A DNA stretch of 64,000 nt from NCBI GenBank assembly GCA_945893045.1, contig CAMDEA010000011.1, positions 18,984-82,983 of the forward strand. The letters run 5' to 3'. The DNA comes from Planctomyces sp. SH-PL62. Its GTDB lineage: Bacteria; Planctomycetota; Planctomycetia; Planctomycetales; Planctomycetaceae. Shown here in pieces: positions 9,109 through 17,200 of this stretch (its first letter is position 1; each line of letters begins with the position of its first letter). The notes below the pieces were generated by a model. It was given only the letters and a program-made list of their open reading frames with translations. It did not search any database and was not told where the DNA came from. Position numbers and translations under genes: made by a program.

Positions 9109-10479
9109 TCACGGCTTCGGATATTCCCGTTCGCAAAACGCTCGCCAATCGGCCGTCAGCTTGTCGAAGTCGGTCTGCCACACCGATTCCAAATGTGGGC
9201 CGAGGTCGTTGCTCTTCGAATCACGCAGCCGTTCGAGAAGGACGGGGAAGCCGGCTTGATATCGTTGATCAGTCATCAGCATTTGGCAGATCGTCGCCGC
9301 TTGCCAGTAGCGATTGCTGGCGACAAGGCGGCCGTCGCACAGGTCTTTGAGCGGGTCGTGAGCCTGGGGTGTCCTCAGCCCCTCCTGGATGATCTGATTG
9401 ACGTTGGCTTGTGGATGAAATTTGAGTTGGTAGCGACAGGCCAGTCCTTGATGCACCCAATCGCCGCGACTCGCGAGCCGCATCGTGCTGGAGAGATAGC
9501 CGTGAACGAACTCATGCGTGTAGACGGGACGCCGAGTGCCGTAGTGATCGCTCCAGCTTGACGTGCTCGCGCCTTCGATCGTGAAGCCGGCTGACTCAGG
9601 ATGGCTCGCCACGGCATTGAGATGCTGGGCATATCGCGGGACGAATTCTCGATACTCATTGTGCGAATAGAAAATCACGAGCACCGGACCTCGATCCGGT
9701 TCCGGCAAGAAAGGCATTTCGCGACGCATCTCCTTGGCGACCGAAGCCAGATGCCCTGCCAAAGACTCCAAATCGAGCGACGGGGCATTGGTCAGCAACT
9801 GCACATCGCGGGTCTCCAACGAGCGGACCTTCGTCGTGAGATCGTCCTTTGGAAAGGCGATCGACGCGATCAACTCGGCGGACGGAAAATCTCCACGAGT
9901 CGTCTCCGTGGGCACTGTCCACACGGTGTCGATCGTCAGCGCCGCCGGGCCTCGCAGCAGGAACGCGAGACTCCGCACCTTATCCCAACGCGGGATGCGA
10001 CTGTGACTCCAGCGAAACCAAACCAGCGGCAATTCGACCTTCAGCCAGCCAGAGTGATGCAATTCGAGCTTCCGCCAGAAGTAAGCCTTGCGATCTTCCT
10101 CGACCAAGTGCACGTCGAGCGACGCCGTCGGATGTTTCTGAGCCTCCTCGGCGGAACGATGCACCCAAAACGCCAGCGTCGCCGACTTGCGCCAATCGAC
10201 AACGTTCAGCGCCGTCGAGGTGAGTTCAAAACTGCTTCCAGCAGCACCCCACAACCGCAGCGCTTGTCCGGCCGGTGCAGAGCCTTGGCCCAAGATCGCT
10301 GCATCTGGCCGCCAAAACTCCAGTTGGCCCCCCGCGAACGCCGTCACCTGTTCGTCGCCAGTGGCACTGTCAAACGTCAGCAACTCACGAGCGCAGACCG
10401 CTGCTGGCATTGAACCGAAGTAAACAATGCTGGCAGCCGCCAAGAACGCGGCCGCTCGCAAGCTTAGGAACAATCTCAT
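9109..10479 (-). CDS. Secreted HExxH metallopeptidase-like protein
   Basis: 456 residues. The ATG at 10479 follows AGGAG and begins a signal peptide (MRLFLSLRAAAFLAAASIVYF). Residues 35-190 look like a carbohydrate-binding jelly roll (FWRPDAAI, LRLWGAAGSSFELTS, TIDTVWTV). The C-terminal half carries YTHEFVHGYL (His322, Glu323, His326), a zinc peptidase signature of the gluzincin-like 'MA-like' type. The usual downstream ligand Glu in a W-x-x-E-G motif appears as DWVHQGLA (Gln344), so activity is uncertain. The open frame runs upstream to 11136 but that part is antisense to the radical SAM gene and is not coding. Confidence 0.75.
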   Translation of the reverse strand: MRLFLSLRAAAFLAAASIVYFGSMPAAVCARELLTFDSATGDEQVTAFAGGQLEFWRPDAAILGQGSAPAGQALRLWGAAGSSFELTSTALNVVDWRKSATLAFWVHRSAEEAQKHPTASLDVHLVEEDRKAYFWRKLELHHSGWLKVELPLVWFRWSHSRIPRWDKVRSLAFLLRGPAALTIDTVWTVPTETTRGDFPSAELIASIAFPKDDLTTKVRSLETRDVQLLTNAPSLDLESLAGHLASVAKEMRREMPFLPEPDRGPVLVIFYSHNEYREFVPRYAQHLNAVASHPESAGFTIEGASTSSWSDHYGTRRPVYTHEFVHGYLSSTMRLASRGDWVHQGLACRYQLKFHPQANVNQIIQEGLRTPQAHDPLKDLCDGRLVASNRYWQAATICQMLMTDQRYQAGFPVLLERLRDSKSNDLGPHLESVWQTDFDKLTADWRAFCEREYPKP

Positions 10480-10620
10480 CGTCCGCTCCTGGAGGTTCGA
10501 TCTTCTTCTGTCTTGCGCCGTTTGGTTTCGTCGTTCGTCATTCCAGCAGATCCACCCTAGAATGTCACCGTAGATTGTCTGACGTGCTGATTTCTGAACT
10601 CTGATTTGCAAAGCCCTGCC

Positions 10621-11859
10621 ATGTATCTGCGAATGGCCAAACGAGTGCTGCTGGAAACCGATAAGCGGTTGGTCGCCAAGTTCCTGTGGAACATGGGGGT
10701 CAAAGGAACGCTGTCGGTCGTCAAATACAAACGCCGGATGAAGCAAGGAAAATTCTTTCCGCCGTTCTTGTACGTCTCGATTCTCAACACCTGCAACCTG
10801 CGCTGCCAGGGCTGCTGGGTCGATGTCTCCGCCAAGCAGGAGAAGATCAGCCTCGAAGCCTGGAATCGCCTCGTCAACGAGGCCAAGCAGATGGGTAACG
10901 TCTTCTTCGGCATCGTCGGCGGCGAGCCGTTCATGCACCCGCAGTTGCTCGACATGCTGGCCGCGCATCGCGACTGCTACTTCCAAGTCTTCACCAACGG
11001 CCACTTCATCACCGACGAGGTCGCTCGCGAGATGCGCCGCATCGGCAACGTCACACCGCTGATCAGCGTCGAAGGGAGCGAGATCGTCAGCGACGAACGC
11101 CGTGGCCGAGGAGGAGTGCTCAGCAAGACCATGCAAGGCATCGAAGCCTGCCTGCGAAACAACCTGCTAACCGGCGTCTGCACCAGCGTCTGCAAAACGA
11201 ACATTGACGATCTCGTCACCGAGAAGTGGGTCGATCGCCTGATTGAGATGGGCGTGTTCTACACTTGGTTCCACGTCTATCGCCCAATGGGCCCAGATGC
11301 CTGCCCCGACCTCTGCCTGACTCCGGAACAGCAACTTCAAATCCGCAAGTTCGTCGTCGAGATGCGAGCCAAGAAGCCCATCGCCATCGTCGATGCCTAC
11401 TTTGACGGTGAAGGCCAGGCCCTCTGCCCCGCCGCGACCGGTATCAGCCACCATATCAACCCGTGGGGCGGCATCGAGCCGTGTCCGATCATCCAATTTG
11501 CGAAGGAGTCGATCCACGACGAATCGCGCACGCTGGGCGAGAAGATCATGGGCTCGGAATTCCTGCGCGACTTCCGCTCGCTGGCTCAGAAGACAACGCG
11601 CGGCTGCATCGTGCTCGAACGCCCCGACCTGCTGCACAACCTCGTCGTGCTCCACGAAGCGAAAGACACGACCGCTCGCCAAACCGCAATGGCCGAACTG
11701 CAAGCGATGACGACTCGCACCTCGCAGTACAACCCTGGCCACGCTATTCCAGAGAAGAGTTGGGTCTACCGCCTGCTCAAGCGGTACTTGTTCGCCGACT
11801 TCGGCGTCTACGACGGACACGATCACAGCCAAAGCGCGGCTCCGGCACGAGTCCTGTAG
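10621..11859 (+). CDS. Radical SAM protein with C-terminal cysteine (SPASM-like) region
   Basis: 412 residues from the ATG at 10621. FLYVSILNTCNLRCQGC gives the CX3CX2C cluster site (Cys58, Cys62, Cys65); IVGGEPFMHPQL is the SAM-binding motif. Later LCPAATGISHHINPWGGIEPCPIIQ resembles an auxiliary SPASM/Twitch segment. The fold resembles HpnH-like and other lipid- or peptide-modifying radical SAM enzymes, but I cannot assign a substrate. It is a second radical SAM gene near fabF (3076). Its TAG stop is the TAG of the GTAG head of the REP that follows. Confidence 0.75.
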   Translation: MYLRMAKRVLLETDKRLVAKFLWNMGVKGTLSVVKYKRRMKQGKFFPPFLYVSILNTCNLRCQGCWVDVSAKQEKISLEAWNRLVNEAKQMGNVFFGIVGGEPFMHPQLLDMLAAHRDCYFQVFTNGHFITDEVAREMRRIGNVTPLISVEGSEIVSDERRGRGGVLSKTMQGIEACLRNNLLTGVCTSVCKTNIDDLVTEKWVDRLIEMGVFYTWFHVYRPMGPDACPDLCLTPEQQLQIRKFVVEMRAKKPIAIVDAYFDGEGQALCPAATGISHHINPWGGIEPCPIIQFAKESIHDESRTLGEKIMGSEFLRDFRSLAQKTTRGCIVLERPDLLHNLVVLHEAKDTTARQTAMAELQAMTTRTSQYNPGHAIPEKSWVYRLLKRYLFADFGVYDGHDHSQSAAPARVL

Positions 11860-11934
11860 CCCGACCCCTTGTGGGTCGGTCGATGATTCATTTCCAACTG
11901 CAGGAATCACCCGACCCACAAGGGGTCGGGCTAC
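11856..11934. repeat. REP pair, GTAG family B (left of RAYT)
   Basis: Arms start GTAG and carry stem CCGACCC/GGGTCGG with a 5-nt loop; the pair is inverted and ends CTAC. The GTAG supplies the TAG stop of the preceding gene. The 30-odd nt spacer shares CAGGAATCA with the copy at 12533. Confidence 0.9.
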
Positions 11935-11962
11935 AGATTCCAGTCAGATTCCAATCCCTCAC

Positions 11963-11986
11963 GTAGCCTGACCCCTTGTGGGTCGG
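11963..11986 (+). repeat. Single REP, family B
   Basis: One 24-nt GTAG hairpin unit (one base differs from the standard arm) in direct orientation, 28 bp before the RAYT start. Confidence 0.85.
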
Positions 11987-12014
11987 ATGATCCAAACCTC
12001 CGGAGGCAATTCGG

Positions 12015-12536
12015 ATGTCAATCCGCCCCCGTAATCAGCGATTGGATCGAGCGGTTTATCGCGATCCAGAACGAATGACCTTCTTCACCATTCGGGCGAC
12101 CGAGGACTCATCGCCATTTGCAACAGTTCGCCACAAAGACGGTAAAGTCCCCGTGGTCGAATTTCAGGAAGTACTCTGTCAGCAGACTATGGCCTGTTAG
12201 TGGGAATCAAAAGAGAAGCTCGGCTGTGACGTGTTGGTGGCTTGCTTGAAGCCCGACCATTTGCATTTGATGGCGAGGCCACGCACACACGCCGCAGACG
12301 TGCAGACGTTGGTCGACCAATTCAAAGGCAAGGCGACGAACGGATCATGGGAGCACGGACATGACGGTCGATTGTGGCAACCCCGGAGCTACGACCACGT
12401 CTTGCGTCATGATGAGTCCGTTTTAGACGCGGCCGAGTACATCGTCTTGAACCCCGTTCGGAAGCATTATGCTTTGAATTGGGAAGACTGGCCTTACACC
12501 GTCCGCTGGGACGCGGATGCAATGCCGTGGCTGTAG
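12015..12536 (+). pseudogene. REP-associated tyrosine transposase (RAYT, Y1 family) with one in-frame TAG
   Basis: The frame from the ATG at 12015 (preceded by GGAGG) runs to 12536, 173 sense-length codons, broken only by TAG at 12198-12200 (codon 62). After the stop the same frame gives KPDHLHLMARP, the HUH metal-binding motif of Y1/TnpA-REP transposases, then SYDHVLRHDESVLDAAEYIVLNPVRK, which holds the catalytic-helix tyrosine region, and a typical end. Such enzymes nick single-stranded DNA at GTAG-headed REP hairpins. REPs flank it on both sides. It is either recently inactivated or made by stop readthrough; residues 63-173 alone could also start internally near 12231. Length matches small RAYTs. 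Confidence 0.85.
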
Positions 12537-12610
12537 CCCGACCCCTTGTGGGTCGGAGGAATCCGCTTTTGAACCGCAGGAATCATCCGACCCACAAGGG
12601 GTCGGGCTAC
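12533..12610. repeat. REP pair, GTAG family B (right of RAYT)
   Basis: Same arms as 11856-11934, again GTAG...CTAC. The TAG at 12534-12536 is the stop codon of the RAYT frame. The right arm ends 16 bp before the stop of the minus-strand cytochrome gene. Confidence 0.9.
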
Positions 12611-12625
12611 GGGCAAAACAACAGA

Positions 12626-15600
12626 TCAAGGATCGGCCGTCGCACTTGGAACCGTTTGCAAGAAATGCCACACCGCCTCGAACTGTTGGCGGGCATCGCC
12701 GTCGAAGACGTTCTTGACTTTGGTGGTGCGGCCGTCGACGACGAGCTTGGGCATGCGCGTGGTGACGTCGTAGCGCGGCGGATCGAGCGTGAAGCGGCGA
12801 TAGAAATCGTGGCGGATGCGTTCGCGAGTCTGAGCGAAGTTGATCCCTGGCGCGAGCAGCGTGCTCTTGTCGCCGGTCGGTGGCAGCGGGCCGATCGCGT
12901 GGCATTGGCGGCAGTCGAGCAATCCCGCTCGCGTGGCGAGGGCTTCGCCGATTTCGGCGAGGTCTGGTTCGATGCTCGGTCGCGGCAACGGTTCGCGCGA
13001 CAAGCCGTGCTCGTGCGCGAGGCCGTTGGCCAGCAGAAGCGCACGTGCGGGGAAGCTTGGCATTCGCAGCTTCATCCAGGGACGCGGTCGCTCGGCAATC
13101 TGACCGGCCAGCAGCGATTGAATCCACGGCGCGTGCAGTTTCTCGCCCGCCCAGGTGAGGTTCGGAACGACTTCGGGGGGCAAGCCGGTTTCGCTTTCAT
13201 CGGCGAGGATTTCCGAGAGCGAGTTTCGGCGGCCGTCGCGCGGGTGACAGACGGCACATTGCAAGTCGGTCATCAAGCGGCGCGACATGTCTGTGAACGA
13301 GTCGGCAGACAGTTTCCGCTCATCACTGCGAAGCAAAGTCCGCAGCGCGGATTGTTCCGCCGGGTTCAAATCGTAATTGGGCCAGCGATCCGCGGGAGCT
13401 TGCTCAGGGACGGCGAGACAGCCGCGTACAGGGGCTTTCCCAAAGACCGACGGCAAATGCGGTTTCGGCAGCGGTTCGTTGTGTGACACGCGATGACATT
13501 GCCGGCAACCGAGCGACGCGAACAACTTTTGCCCGCGAGCGACATCGCCATTGGCTCGAATGGCTGGCAAGGCACTGGCCGTGTCGGCTGGTTCGGTCAG
13601 CAACTGCGTGAGCGATGCCGCCTCCGCGTCCGAGAGTCCGAAGTCCGGCATTCGACTCCAGGCGTGATGCCGCTGTGGCTGTTGGAGGAAGTGAGCTAAT
13701 TCGCCAGGCAAGAACTTGTCGCGTGCGAAGAGCAATGAGGTTCGGTTGTCGGTCAGTTCGTCTTTCATCGGCTGCAATCGGTGGCAACCGATGCAGCCAA
13801 GGTCTTCCCACAGTCTCAAGGATTGCTGGCGAACGGGAGGCTCGGCGTAGCCACGCTCGCCAGAACGTGGAGCTGGCGACGATGCACCCACGCTCTTGGC
13901 GAGCGTGGCTACTGACAAATACGCGGCGATGTCAGCCGCCTGTTGTCGATGTTCGTCGGTTGGCGATTGCGGGAAGAGTCGCGGCATTCGCGCGTCGGCT
14001 CGCATCTGCGAAGGGTTGAGTACCCACTGAGCGATCCACTCGCCGCGCAATCGTGAGCCGATGCCAGTCAGGTCCGGCGCTTCGGCATGCAACTCCGGCA
14101 TCGCGCGCTTCGATTGCAGAACCTCATCCGAGACACGGTGGCAGCGGAAGCATTGATGATTCGCGAACAACTCGCCGCCGAGTCGCAGCGAATCGACTAC
14201 TTCCGGCAACCGTTCGCAGAACAGTGATGTCGGTGGGATCGGTTCGGTTTCAAAATCCAAGCCGCTCCAGAGCAATCGCAAGGAGGTGAGTTGATTGGGG
14301 GCCACTCGTTGCACAATGCGCAATCGATTGTAGCCGCGCACGAGTTCCACATCGGCCGGTTTTTCATCAGACGATCGCCACACGATTCGATCGCCGATCG
14401 AGACATCTGTTGCGCCACTTCCCTCGGCCGAGAAGCGATACTTTCCGCGCCGCGGTGCGACGAGGTATCCATCGGCAACGATCTGGCGAGTGCCGGCAAG
14501 CTCGTCAGGTTCAAACCGCCAAGCAGCCATGCGCCGCACGTGGGGCACGATTTCAACCTGCCCGTTTTTCTGGTCGGGCACGTTGGAAACGTGCCCCACG
14601 AACTCGCAACGAATGCCGGGGACCAGCTTCTCGACTTCCGCTTCCGCAAGCAGTCCGGGACGTGCTCTCGGCGGACGATTCGGAACCTCGTAGCGCCCTT
14701 TGCCGACCGCGTTGATGGTCGCGTCGATCCGCCGCTCGATTGGCCGGCCGTCGGCGGACTTGAGGCTTAGGCTGATCGAAAGCTGATGCACCGGCTGCAT
14801 ATTCGACAACTCCAAGAACACCGTCGGCTCAGCAAAGCCCGGCATCATTGTCGCCGAGATAACCTCAACCTCATCGCGTCCTTCTTGAGTCGGGGCGGAG
14901 ACCTTGAACTCTGGCGAGCCATACGCGGCTGACCAGCGGTAATTCCATTTCTGGATGCGGTAGTTGTCAGGATCTTCGGCCTCCTTCGGATCGAGCGGGT
15001 CCGTGAAGGTCAGGGCCACGCCATTCTCAAAGGCCACGATCTTGAGTGGCAGGTCGAGCGGACGTTCGTTGTAGCGCACTCGCTGGAAGCAGCCGTCCTT
15101 CGCGGCGTTGCTGACCCAGCCGCGCAATCCGCTGACGTAAAGGTGCTCGTCCGAACGGCGGAAGCGGCCGCGCATCACGCCAGATTCAAACGACAGCGGC
15201 AGCGGAACGGTCGCACCGTTCCAGATCGTGACGTCTTTGTCTGGCTCCCTCGCATCAGGCCGAACCGAGAGACCACCACCCGAGGCGCTCTGCGAAACCA
15301 AACTGCGAATGTGGCTGTGCCGCAGCAGCAAAAACAATTGGCTGGTGCCGTAGGACAAGTGCAGCGGCAGCCCCGCGAGTTTGCCCCAGTTGCGATCGGG
15401 AATCCACACTTGCCCGCCGCTGGAGTTGTCTTGAAGCCGCGGAATCCAACACAGCGGCGCGCTGAACTCTGTTGGTGGTGTCGCTCGATGAGCCGACGGC
15501 GTGTATCCGTAAAACCGGCCCTGGTTCACCTGAAAGATTGCCGAACCCGGCGTCCATTCCCCTTCCTGCGGAGCGACCGTGAAGATGTCGCCAGGATTGA

Positions 15601-17200
15601 GAATGTTTTCGACCTGCCCTTCTTTCCGCACACCGGGCAACAGATCGGACATCTGTCGAACCCCCAATCCGTTCGCGTTGCGAAACCCGGTCGCGAAGAC
15701 CTCCAGCTTTTGTCCGTCGGGAGAGACTCGCAGCAAGCAGCCGTCGTGATCGGTCGCTCCGTCGGCGTTTCCTTTCAGGAAATAGAACCAGCCCAGTGAA
15801 TCCGTTTCGAGACACGTCACGTACTCGTGACCGTTGGCGGTGACTTGGCCGTCGTTGTTGAAGTTCTCGTACCAGTCCGCTTCGCCATCTCCATTGAGAT
15901 CGTGCAGCCGAGTGATCTGGTCCCGGCCGACGACGTAGATTTCGCTCTTGACGATCTTCAGGCCGAGCGGCTGGAACAATCCGGTGGCGAACCGCTTCCA
16001 TTTGAGCTTCTCCAGCTTGTCATCAATGCCGCTAACGAGCCACACGTCGCCATGCAAAGTACAGATGGCCGCGTCGTAGGCCAGCCTTTCCAGGCTGACC
16101 CGAACGTCGCTCGACTCTGATCGCGCAGCCGACGTTGGTGAAGCGTTCGGGTCAGCCTGGAAAGGCTGACCTACGAAGAAGTCATGCCCGCCGACAAACA
16201 TCAGCGCCTTGTACGGGTTGTCGAACGGCAGCGTGAGCGTATCGACGACCAACGGTTCGTCTTTGTCGGATACGGCTCCGCGCGTCGTGATCTCGTGAGT
16301 CCAACGGGTCGGTCCAGGTTCGACGAGTTGTTGGAGCGCTGTTTTCTCCGTGCCCTTCCGTGAAATCCGTGGCGTCAATGTTCGCTCATCCAACTTTTGG
16401 AACACGGATGACGCGGATTTCGCGGATGCGGGAAAGTAGAGCGTCAGACGGACGGGTTGAGCGTGCGGCGGCACTTTGACCGTGATCGGTCCTTTGTCGT
16501 CGTACCGTTCGAGCGTCGCGGCGTTCGGCTCATGGATCAACTTCACCGGTGTTCCCGGCTCGGCCACGAGCAATTCCAAGTCCGAATCGCTCGGCGCGAT
16601 TTCGAGTTCACGCGAGAAGACTTTTTCGCCTTCAATCGTCTCCAACCACGGACTCTCCCACACGACGACTTGCTGCGGCCCGACGGTGTATTCAAAGACC
16701 ACTCGATCGCCGTGCAAGTGCAGGCCGCGATACTTGGCCCACTCGCGCGGCAGCGGGCCAAACGGTTTCGGACGCGGGTCTTTGAATTCACCCTCGCGTG
16801 ACCATCCGGGCTGTCTCGGCGAATGAAACGCGATCTCTTTGCCCACCTTCGGCGGGCCGATGATGCCGTAGCGCGCCGGATTGAATTCGAGAAACTCGCC
16901 GGTCCAACCGCAGACGACGCGCAGCAGTTCCGTATCGAACAAGATCGACGCTTCCGACTTTTCGCCGATGCGCACGGCGATCCCTTTGAGCGTCATCTCC
17001 TTCGGCGTCCAAATCGTCGCCGAGTAGAACCGACCGACATCCATTTGCTGCAAGCGATTATCGACCGAATCTTGTTCGGTCCACTTGAATCCGACGGCAT
17101 CCTCGCCCCAATGGCCGGTGATCTTGCCTGGTTTCAAAGTAGCCGCGTCACTCCGTGACGCGAGTTTCGGGTCACGGAGTGACCCGTCTACTTTTTTTTT
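12626..17200 (-). CDS. Giant secreted-type protein: DUF6797-like domain, propeller and five CxxCH haem sites; start not clear
   Basis: 1524 residues counted from the A9 run at 17192-17200. Residues about 35-200 resemble DUF6797 (MDVGRFYSATIWTP, KGIAVRIG, FDTELLRVVCGWTGEFLEFN); the middle has a sugar-dehydrogenase-like propeller (LHDLNGDGEADWYENF, FATGFRNANGLG); the C-terminal part has five haem motifs: CFRCH, CIGCH, CRQCH, CAVCH, CRQCH. I find no signal peptide, good start codon or ribosome site; the open frame merely runs up into the upstream gene to 17305. It may be entered by -1 slippage from that gene. REP pairs at 13848, 14540 and 16076 add 22, 20 and 33 codons in frame, and a fourth at 17139 lies at its beginning. 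Probably periplasmic oxidation of sugar-like substrates with electron transfer; inferred from family. Confidence 0.75.
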   Translation of the reverse strand, partial: KKKVDGSLRDPKLASRSDAATLKPGKITGHWGEDAVGFKWTEQDSVDNRLQQMDVGRFYSATIWTPKEMTLKGIAVRIGEKSEASILFDTELLRVVCGWTGEFLEFNPARYGIIGPPKVGKEIAFHSPRQPGWSREGEFKDPRPKPFGPLPREWAKYRGLHLHGDRVVFEYTVGPQQVVVWESPWLETIEGEKVFSRELEIAPSDSDLELLVAEPGTPVKLIHEPNAATLERYDDKGPITVKVPPHAQPVRLTLYFPASAKSASSVFQKLDERTLTPRISRKGTEKTALQQLVEPGPTRWTHEITTRGAVSDKDEPLVVDTLTLPFDNPYKALMFVGGHDFFVGQPFQADPNASPTSAARSESSDVRVSLERLAYDAAICTLHGDVWLVSGIDDKLEKLKWKRFATGLFQPLGLKIVKSEIYVVGRDQITRLHDLNGDGEADWYENFNNDGQVTANGHEYVTCLETDSLGWFYFLKGNADGATDHDGCLLRVSPDGQKLEVFATGFRNANGLGVRQMSDLLPGVRKEGQVENILNPGDIFTVAPQEGEWTPGSAIFQVNQGRFYGYTPSAHRATPPTEFSAPLCWIPRLQDNSSGGQVWIPDRNWGKLAGLPLHLSYGTSQLFLLLRHSHIRSLVSQSASGGGLSVRPDAREPDKDVTIWNGATVPLPLSFESGVMRGRFRRSDEHLYVSGLRGWVSNAAKDGCFQRVRYNERPLDLPLKIVAFENGVALTFTDPLDPKEAEDPDNYRIQKWNYRWSAAYGSPEFKVSAPTQEGRDEVEVISATMMPGFAEPTVFLELSNMQPVHQLSISLSLKSADGRPIERRIDATINAVGKGRYEVPNRPPRARPGLLAEAEVEKLVPGIRCEFVGHVSNVPDQKNGQVEIVPHVRRMAAWRFEPDELAGTRQIVADGYLVAPRRGKYRFSAEGSGATDVSIGDRIVWRSSDEKPADVELVRGYNRLRIVQRVAPNQLTSLRLLWSGLDFETEPIPPTSLFCERLPEVVDSLRLGGELFANHQCFRCHRVSDEVLQSKRAMPELHAEAPDLTGIGSRLRGEWIAQWVLNPSQMRADARMPRLFPQSPTDEHRQQAADIAAYLSVATLAKSVGASSPAPRSGERGYAEPPVRQQSLRLWEDLGCIGCHRLQPMKDELTDNRTSLLFARDKFLPGELAHFLQQPQRHHAWSRMPDFGLSDAEAASLTQLLTEPADTASALPAIRANGDVARGQKLFASLGCRQCHRVSHNEPLPKPHLPSVFGKAPVRGCLAVPEQAPADRWPNYDLNPAEQSALRTLLRSDERKLSADSFTDMSRRLMTDLQCAVCHPRDGRRNSLSEILADESETGLPPEVVPNLTWAGEKLHAPWIQSLLAGQIAERPRPWMKLRMPSFPARALLLANGLAHEHGLSREPLPRPSIEPDLAEIGEALATRAGLLDCRQCHAIGPLPPTGDKSTLLAPGINFAQTRERIRHDFYRRFTLDPPRYDVTTRMPKLVVDGRTTKVKNVFDGDARQQFEAVWHFLQTVPSATADP
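13848..13913. repeat. REP pair, GTAG family L, inside reading frame
   Basis: GTAG plus CCACGCTC/GAGCGTGG arms, 66 bp (22 codons). Translated in the minus-strand cytochrome gene as a peptide running from SVATLAK to ERGYAEP, between a helix ending DIAAYL and the CIGCH site. One arm has lost part of its stem. Confidence 0.85.
14540..14599. repeat. REP pair, GTGG family M, inside reading frame
   Basis: 60 bp (20 codons), arms GTGGGGCACG... Translated on the minus strand as VGHVSNVPDQ...VEIVPHV within a PA14-like stretch of the DUF6797/cytochrome protein. Confidence 0.85.
16076..16174. repeat. REP pair, GTAG family A, inside reading frame
   Basis: 99 bp (33 codons) with the same stem as the element at 2931. 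Read on the minus strand as VGQPFQADPNA...VRVSLERLAY, splitting the block GGHDFF...DAAICTLHGDVWLVSG of the propeller. Confidence 0.85.
17139..17191. repeat. REP pair, GTAG family C, at the junction of two large genes
   Basis: 53 bp: arms with stems CGCGTCAC/GTGACGCG and CGGGTCAC/GTGACCCG, 3-nt loops. Identical over its whole length to 18530-18582. On the minus strand its TAG (17190-17188) ends the ThuA gene immediately after nine A residues. Confidence 0.9.
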
